Assembly: GCF_004793545.1 (NCBI RefSeq)
Contig: NZ_SRYA01000012.1
Coordinates: 47,849-111,848 of the forward strand
Length of the DNA stretch: 64,000 nucleotides
Source of the DNA: Petralouisia muris
Lineage (GTDB): Bacteria; Bacillota; Clostridia; Lachnospirales; Lachnospiraceae
Reading direction: 5' to 3'
This document shows, in pieces, positions 58,731 to 64,000 of the stretch (position 1 is the stretch's first letter; every line of letters begins with the position of its first letter). Below the pieces are notes generated by a model. That model saw only the letters and a program-made list of their open reading frames with translations, was not told the origin of the DNA and searched no databases. The position numbers and the translations under genes are program-made.

Positions 58731-60323
58731 TTAAACCACCGCTTCTATGAGAATTTTATCCCCGATCTGAATCTCTCTTAGGCCGATTTGTTTGTTTTTA
58801 TTAAAGTTAAAGCTCAGCATATAGCCTTTTTTCAGGCGGTAGTAGTCCAAATATCCTGACAGTTGTTCTTCTCCTCGTTCTTTATAGGCGTTGCCTCTCC
58901 AGATTTTCAGTTCAATTACAAATTGCTCTCCACAGTAATCCACAATTACATCTGTGCGTTCCATATTTCTTGTCTGAGACTCAATATAATAATTTCCAGT
59001 GCCATTGATAATAGGTTTCAGATACAGCAGAAAATATCTGCGGCCATCTTCTTCCAAAAACGCCTGATTTCTATCTCCATACAATTCTTCAAAATGGAGA
59101 ATAAATTTTTCCAATACCAGTTTCATATTCAAATGTCCGTCCTGGATAAACTGATTTCTATCCTTTAATGCAGCATCATAAATACAATTTTTCTGCATTT
59201 CCGGTAAGCTGAGGAAAAAATTGTAAAGCAAAAGCTCAAATATCCGGTTGGCAAGCACAATCGTTCCGTTTACACGTTTCACAAATCCAAACATCATCGC
59301 TATTTCCATTGAACGGATACCGACAACATACACAATATCTTTTCCCTGAAACAGCAGGTTTCTCAATAATTCCTTCAATTCAGGATAATCTTCCAATTTA
59401 TTGATCAAAGAATCAAACAAAGTGTTTTGTTCCATCAATAACATTCTGACGGCTTCCATAACGCCTTCTCTGGTCCACGCCAAACTTCTCTCATTAAATT
59501 TATCACTTCCTGCAATTTGTTCGTCTATCAGTTTGCAAAGCTTCGATACAAGAAACGGATACCCTGATGTATAATCGTAAATCAGCTTAGCAATCGCCTC
59601 TGTCTCCATGTCTGTTTCAGAATCCTGCTGGTATTCGAACAGCATTCCTGCAATATCTTCTGCCGAGAAATTCATGTCAATCAAAAAATCTGCTGCAATA
59701 TTCCACGGACTGTTTAACCGATGCTCCTCCTTTTCTGCAAATTTTCTTTTTAAGTTCTTAATATCATACACTCCCGCAAGAATGACTGACTGAAAAGCCG
59801 CTATCTCATCCCTGTCGATATAAGCGCCCCGCAATTGGGATAAAAAATCCAGAAACACCTGATGATTTGCTGCGCTGTCCACTTCATCAATCATCAGAAC
59901 CACTGGCTTGAAAGACTTCCGGCACCAAAAGCTAAAACATTCAAACAGACCGGCAAGATGCAGACTTTCCTCTTTTTCCTGGGTAACTTCCCGCAATTTC
60001 TCCGTAATTTCGATGGGAATGCTCTCTCTTAAACCTTCCTTCTTCAATATCTCCCTGGACAAAGCTTTTACAAAAAAACCTTCCGTTTCAAAATCCCTGC
60101 AGCTCAATTTCTGAAAATCCAGGCTGATTACAACATAATCATTTTGAAGATAACGCTCTAACGCTTTCAACATGGTGGTTTTTCCATATTGGCGAGCACG
60201 ATTAATTGTAAAATAATCACCTCTGTCTACCATTTTCTTTGTTTCAGCCAGTCGTTTCTCCAGATTAACCATGTAATGTAATCCAGGCCTGCAGTTTCCA
60301 TTGACATTAAATATTTTCCTCAT
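58731..60323 (-). CDS. AAA-like ATPase with C-terminal PD-(D/E)XK nuclease-like domain
   Basis: 530 residues. Walker A-like RARQYGKTTML near residues 41-51, Walker B VVLMIDEVDSA near 160, then helical lid sequence. The C-terminal part has DVIVDYCGEQFVIELKIWRG, an I/V-E-L-K nuclease-type core. It belongs to the AAA_35-type/DUF1703-related proteins common in gut Firmicutes and Bacteroides; the role is unknown. The start is uncertain: the ATG at 60323 is used because the sequence becomes family-like from there, while the frame opens at 60368. Confidence 0.75.
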   Translation of the reverse strand: MRKIFNVNGNCRPGLHYMVNLEKRLAETKKMVDRGDYFTINRARQYGKTTMLKALERYLQNDYVVISLDFQKLSCRDFETEGFFVKALSREILKKEGLRESIPIEITEKLREVTQEKEESLHLAGLFECFSFWCRKSFKPVVLMIDEVDSAANHQVFLDFLSQLRGAYIDRDEIAAFQSVILAGVYDIKNLKRKFAEKEEHRLNSPWNIAADFLIDMNFSAEDIAGMLFEYQQDSETDMETEAIAKLIYDYTSGYPFLVSKLCKLIDEQIAGSDKFNERSLAWTREGVMEAVRMLLMEQNTLFDSLINKLEDYPELKELLRNLLFQGKDIVYVVGIRSMEIAMMFGFVKRVNGTIVLANRIFELLLYNFFLSLPEMQKNCIYDAALKDRNQFIQDGHLNMKLVLEKFILHFEELYGDRNQAFLEEDGRRYFLLYLKPIINGTGNYYIESQTRNMERTDVIVDYCGEQFVIELKIWRGNAYKERGEEQLSGYLDYYRLKKGYMLSFNFNKNKQIGLREIQIGDKILIEAVV

Positions 60324-60376
60324 AACTTCACATGTGCCCGACCTTTCCTGATTTTCAACTTGCAGCATTCTTTCTT

Positions 60377-61093
60377 TTACTCTATCGGGTCATTGGAAAG
60401 TTCTAATTTTCCTGCCAGTTCTATCAGCTCTTTTTTGGAAAATGGGCCGTCTAAGACTAATTTATATACACCGTTGGAGATTATCAAAGACCCCATTCCG
60501 TTGTCTTCAACGTAGTAGCCGGTAAAACCGTTTACTTCTACATCTTTCATTGGTTCTTTATCAGAGGTAACGTTTTCTGGATATTCTTCTTCCTGCCAAG
60601 TCTGTTTAAGAGACAATATACCATCTTCTTTATTAATATATCTAATTGCATATCTTTGAAATCCTTCATCAAATTTTTCTAATTCCATTATATATCCTTC
60701 TGGAACATCTACAAAACAATACTTTCTAAAAGTAGTTCTTGCCCCTATACTAATATCATTTTCATTGTTTTGAAATCTTACATGGTCATTATTCTGTTCC
60801 ATATAAAAATTATTCAACCAACGAATCAACGGCTCTGATGCAACTGAACTTCCTCCTATTAACATAAGCAATAACAATACAATCACTGCCAGCCGCCTTT
60901 TGGAACGAATGGGGCGATACAATTCCATAATGGAAGTTCCATTTCTTTTATACCGTATTTGCGATATTTGAAACAGATTATGCATATTCCAATAAAATTT
61001 AAATGAAAATCTATGCCTTGCAAGAGTTTGCACACGACCATTATATCCATCTTTTGCAGTCTCTTCAAAAGCTGATATTAACAATTCATCCAT
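60377..61093 (-). CDS. DUF4367 family membrane protein
   Basis: 238 residues. A cytoplasmic, basic N-terminal part, one membrane helix (RLAVIVLLLLMLIGGSS, near residues 68-84) and an extracellular domain ending in VEVNGFTGYYVEDNGMGSLI, the DUF4367 pattern. Such proteins often sit beside ECF sigma factors as anti-sigma-like partners, but no sigma gene is adjacent. GGAAATGGG precedes the ATG. Confidence 0.7.
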   Translation of the reverse strand: MDELLISAFEETAKDGYNGRVQTLARHRFSFKFYWNMHNLFQISQIRYKRNGTSIMELYRPIRSKRRLAVIVLLLLMLIGGSSVASEPLIRWLNNFYMEQNNDHVRFQNNENDISIGARTTFRKYCFVDVPEGYIMELEKFDEGFQRYAIRYINKEDGILSLKQTWQEEEYPENVTSDKEPMKDVEVNGFTGYYVEDNGMGSLIISNGVYKLVLDGPFSKKELIELAGKLELSNDPIE

Positions 61094-61328
61094 AACTACC
61101 CATTTCCTTTCTTGAATGATCGACTCCAAATTCTGCTGCTCTACAAAAAACTGATTCCTTTTTGCTTATTTCAAAACCCAAGCAAATATTCCTATCATCT
61201 TATCCTTTATAAAACATTTCTTGCTTGATATTATACTTAAATCATATGCAAATATCAATCATTTTAAATCCGACACATATGACATTTTTTATAATTATTT
61301 CAACCAAAATAGATAATATGATGCAAAA

Positions 61329-61350
61329 ACCGAGAGCTTACGCTCTCGGT
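61329..61350 (-). terminator. Terminator after the secreted-protein gene
   Basis: ACCGAGAGC, four-base loop, GCTCTCGGT; on the minus strand TTTTTGC follows. Confidence 0.85.
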
Positions 61351-61397
61351 TCCATTGTGTCATTTTCTCAAATATATTAACTATTGTAGACTAATCC

Positions 61398-61487
61398 TTA
61401 AGTAAAAATCTTTCCAAGAAAATCTAAAAATATAATTCCAAGAAAGCTGATGAACAAAATCAAGCATCCCTTTAAAAAATCTTTCAT
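61398..61487 (-). CDS. Possible 29-residue membrane peptide
   Basis: MKDFLKGCLILFISFLGIIF, then LDFLGKIFT: one hydrophobic helix with Lys at both ends. It lies between the secreted protein gene and its terminator, so it is transcribed with it. The ribosome site (GGAG) is very close to the ATG, which lowers confidence. Confidence 0.35.
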   Translation of the reverse strand: MKDFLKGCLILFISFLGIIFLDFLGKIFT

Positions 61488-61498
61488 ACTCCAAAATC

Positions 61499-61933
61499 TC
61501 AATACGTTGTTGTATTACTTGCACAAGTTACCTCTTCTCCTCCTACGGTACATATCGCATATACTCGATAAGTTCCCTTTGTAGATAAACTAAAAGATTT
61601 ATACAAACTTTTTCCGCCAGCGTTCGCTGCCGATTCAATCCAAGAACTTACTGTATGCCAAGAACTACCCTCTTTTCGTTGTAAACGCATTATTACATTT
61701 ATAAAACAAGCTTTTTTCGCAACTACCTCCGTATAGCAGTAAGCAGTACTCCCTTCAATTCTAATACCAGCGCTGACATTTGCAGTATTTACATAGTAAG
61801 GCTGTATCCCCTCAACTCCCCCAACTGCATTAGCATGTGCCACCGCATCCTCATTAGCTGCCGCATTACTAACGGTAGACATGCTTAAAACCAAGCATAT
61901 AACTGCCAACACCATAGAAATTTTTCGTTTCAT
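61499..61933 (-). CDS. Secreted DUF6147-like protein
   Basis: 144 residues. Clear signal peptide (MKRKISMVLAVICLVLSMST, cleavage near SNAAA). The mature part is a single beta-sandwich-like domain (YYVNTANVSAGIRIEGSTAY, RLQRKEGSSWHTVSSW, KGTYRVYAICTVGGE) that resembles DUF6147 exported proteins of gut Firmicutes. Function unknown. AAGGAGAATGATTT precedes the ATG. Confidence 0.75.
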   Translation of the reverse strand: MKRKISMVLAVICLVLSMSTVSNAAANEDAVAHANAVGGVEGIQPYYVNTANVSAGIRIEGSTAYCYTEVVAKKACFINVIMRLQRKEGSSWHTVSSWIESAANAGGKSLYKSFSLSTKGTYRVYAICTVGGEEVTCASNTTTY

Positions 61934-62106
61934 AAATCATTCTCCTTCCATTTCTCTTAAGTAAAAGTATTTTTGGTATAAAACCCCATAATTATAATAA
62001 CAACTGAGACTGGAAAAATATGACACTTTTTAGATATTTTATTTTCATTATTTTCAATATTAAGCTATTTTAGCAAAACTCTCATTTCTCTTTAATATTT
62101 CTTTTA

Positions 62107-63780
62107 TTAATTCTTCCTTTTCACCAAACAACGTTTTTTAAAAAAGGAAACTCCAAAACACATCACTTTAGAATAATCCTCCCGAAATTCTTCGCCATAC
62201 ATTTTACTATCTATCTGCATCACTGCATCTTCACAAGCTTTTCTCAATTGTTCCTTTGATTTTGCGTATTTCACTTCAAATACCGCTACACGATCCCCCG
62301 GATAATCTTGCACTACGATATCACTGTGCCCTTCTCCATGCTCTTTGTTGGATTCTACCACATACCCTGCTCCGGCAAATATCCCAGCAAAAAATGCGTA
62401 ATAAAAATCCTCCCGATAATCATGATAACTGATCGTTTTGCGGAGCAGCTTTGTCATCTCTTCTGTCATGGTCTGGGCATCTCCGCTCCATACCGCTCTA
62501 AACAATGCTTTCCGATCCCATTTCTGTGTACTTTCTTGAAACCATTTTGCTATTGTGCTCTCAAAAATCGCCTCGATTTCCCTGTTTGGAATACTCAAAG
62601 CAAGATATTTTTCCGGCAAAGAGCTTTTCAACTGCTCCTCCCGAACCCGGGTTACATAACCTGTCAGATAAAGCATACTCCATAAATTCTCTTCCGAGTA
62701 CAATAAGTCATCATACGCCAAATCTTCCTCCACCCTCTGCACCACATATCCGCCAGAAAGCAAAGTTTCAAATTTCTTCGTTATGGTATCTCCTGCAACA
62801 TCAAGAAAAGATCGAATAATTCCATTATCGCTGGAATTTCTCCAATAACCTTCTGGTTTTGCCTTTGGATCTATCATCAGCCTTTCTACATGATTCATCA
62901 CATCCCATGGGCAATAAACATCAAAATTTCCAAAATGGTATCCATTGTACCATTTCTTTATCACTGTACGATAATCTGACAAACCAGTTTCTTCTAATAT
63001 TAAGTCTACTTCTTTCTGGGTAAAACCAAAATATTCATTTAACCTTGTATCAGAAATCGTATCCGACACAAAATTATTTGTTCCCGTAAAAATACTTTCC
63101 TTTGCAATTCTTAAGCAGCCGGTGACAACTGCAAACTTTAATGAATCATTATCCTTAACAACCTGCATAAGGCCTTTCATAACATCCAGCATTTCTTTGT
63201 AATAGCCATTGTCACTTGCTTTTGCCAGAGGAACATCATACTCATCCATCAGCAAAATCACCGGTTTTCTATAATATCTCTGCATCATTCTAGTCAAATT
63301 CAGCAGGCTATTCTCCACCATACCTTGTGCAGCCTTCTGGGAAGCCACCTGACAATACATCTCCTTACTGAAAGAATCCAGTTGATTGCTTTCCATTAGA
63401 TAAATGTGTTCTTTATATAGATCAGAAATTACTGCCATGAGCTTTTCATAAGCCTTCGGAAAGCCCAATCCGTCAACACTTTTAAAGGACAAAAACAATG
63501 TAGGATACTGATTCATCCAAGTTTCACACAGTTCCTTTTCGCTCATTATAGAAAGCCCTTCAAACAATTCTACACTATTTTTCCGAATATCAAAAAACTC
63601 TGATAACATACTCATTCCCAGAGTTTTTCCAAATCTGCGGGGACGGGTGATAAGGGTAACTTGTCTTCCATCTGTTTCCAGCAATTCTCTGATTAATCCG
63701 CTTTTATCAATATAGTAGTATCCATTTTTTCGAATATCCGCAAATCCGGAGCGTCCTATTGGTATTTTTATCCCATTCAT
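62107..63780 (-). CDS. AAA-ATPase_like / PD-(D/E)XK nuclease family protein
   Basis: 557 residues. The N-terminus (IPIGRSGFADIRKNGYYYID) is typical of AAA-ATPase_like (PF09820); Walker A is TRPRRFGKTLGMSML; Walker B is VILLMDEYDVPLA. The C-terminal DUF1703-type domain has EGHSDIVVQDYPGD and VAVFEVKYAKSKEQL, the D...ExK nuclease core. Often multi-copy in these genomes, with suggested but unproven roles in genome defence or mobile-element biology. Complete, and within the window. Confidence 0.88.
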   Translation of the reverse strand: MNGIKIPIGRSGFADIRKNGYYYIDKSGLIRELLETDGRQVTLITRPRRFGKTLGMSMLSEFFDIRKNSVELFEGLSIMSEKELCETWMNQYPTLFLSFKSVDGLGFPKAYEKLMAVISDLYKEHIYLMESNQLDSFSKEMYCQVASQKAAQGMVENSLLNLTRMMQRYYRKPVILLMDEYDVPLAKASDNGYYKEMLDVMKGLMQVVKDNDSLKFAVVTGCLRIAKESIFTGTNNFVSDTISDTRLNEYFGFTQKEVDLILEETGLSDYRTVIKKWYNGYHFGNFDVYCPWDVMNHVERLMIDPKAKPEGYWRNSSDNGIIRSFLDVAGDTITKKFETLLSGGYVVQRVEEDLAYDDLLYSEENLWSMLYLTGYVTRVREEQLKSSLPEKYLALSIPNREIEAIFESTIAKWFQESTQKWDRKALFRAVWSGDAQTMTEEMTKLLRKTISYHDYREDFYYAFFAGIFAGAGYVVESNKEHGEGHSDIVVQDYPGDRVAVFEVKYAKSKEQLRKACEDAVMQIDSKMYGEEFREDYSKVMCFGVSFFKKRCLVKRKN

Positions 63781-64000
63781 AGTTTGTAGTTCCTTATAAG
63801 ATTCAATTACAAAATATCCTTTGCATATTTCTTTCTAAAACTTTAACATGCCATTCGTAATATGACAATATCTTTATCTGCAATATAACTGGCAAATTAT
63901 CTCACAACTAAAATATCCCCCATCAGGCTACGGAGGCCGCTGAAGAACATCCTGTTTTTTAATATTGAATTTTTGATGCACGCAAAAAATCCACCAGTTT

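Noticed and set aside
63781..64000. Right edge of the window
   Set aside because: No gene, RNA or clear terminator could be supported in these 220 bases.

Overview
The window looks like chromosome of a spore-forming, low-GC Firmicute of the Lachnospiraceae type. Pointers are an alpha/beta small acid-soluble spore protein, GerW, DUF5716/DUF5717 proteins, a TraX-like membrane protein, a fused AccD-AccA carboxyltransferase, FabK instead of FabI, and a SEDS/PBP pair. I cannot name the species from sequence alone. No rRNA, tRNA or CRISPR array was recognised.

Layout. 1-3.4 kb: end of an unknown gene, DUF5662, TraX and a GH13-fold protein whose catalytic residues look lost. 3.5-12.9 kb: a leftward type II fatty-acid synthesis operon in the order acpP-fabK-fabD-fabG-fabF-accB-fabZ-accC-accDA plus a second FabK-like flavoprotein, driven from one good promoter at about 13.0 kb. 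13.1-18.2 kb: HD-GYP protein and DUF1292 (rightward) facing a UvrD-like helicase, gltX and a small gene (leftward). 18.4-18.9 kb: hsp20 with a CIRCE operator.

18.99-28.05 kb: a roughly 9-kb AT-rich integrative element between two copies of a 17-bp repeat that is itself part of the hsp20 CIRCE/-35 region. It has a frameshifted Tn916-type integrase, a run of tiny overlapping genes several of which look like paralogues, divergent XRE regulators around a multi-box operator, a probable type I toxin/antisense RNA pair, a sigma factor, a primase-zinc-finger-like protein, an excisionase-like protein and an XRE gene split by a stop codon. No relaxase, conjugation or capsid gene is seen.

28.1-36.7 kb: a decayed stretch, a SMI1/KNR4 protein, then a leftward five-gene set (DUF5717, Hsp70-like DUF5716, TPR-like protein, coiled-coil membrane protein, PIG-L deacetylase) of unknown joint function. 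36.7-40 kb: PLP aminotransferase, RqcH and SASP. 40-47.5 kb: recG, FakA-like DAK2 protein, Asp23, rpmB, GerW, DUF2953 and NUDIX genes. 47.5-56.6 kb: PBP, FtsW/RodA, U32 peptidase, ZapA, RuvB, RuvA and MiaB. 56.7-64 kb: a RelB-like antitoxin with a wrecked toxin gene, phosphofructokinase, two AAA/PD-(D/E)XK-type proteins, a DUF4367 membrane protein and a secreted DUF6147-like protein.

How they work together: the clearest unit is the complete malonyl-CoA and chain-elongation operon (only FabH is absent). RuvA/RuvB/RecG serve recombination, and ZapA with FtsW/PBP serve division. The mobile element keeps the hsp20 control region intact because its end replaces the sequence it interrupts.
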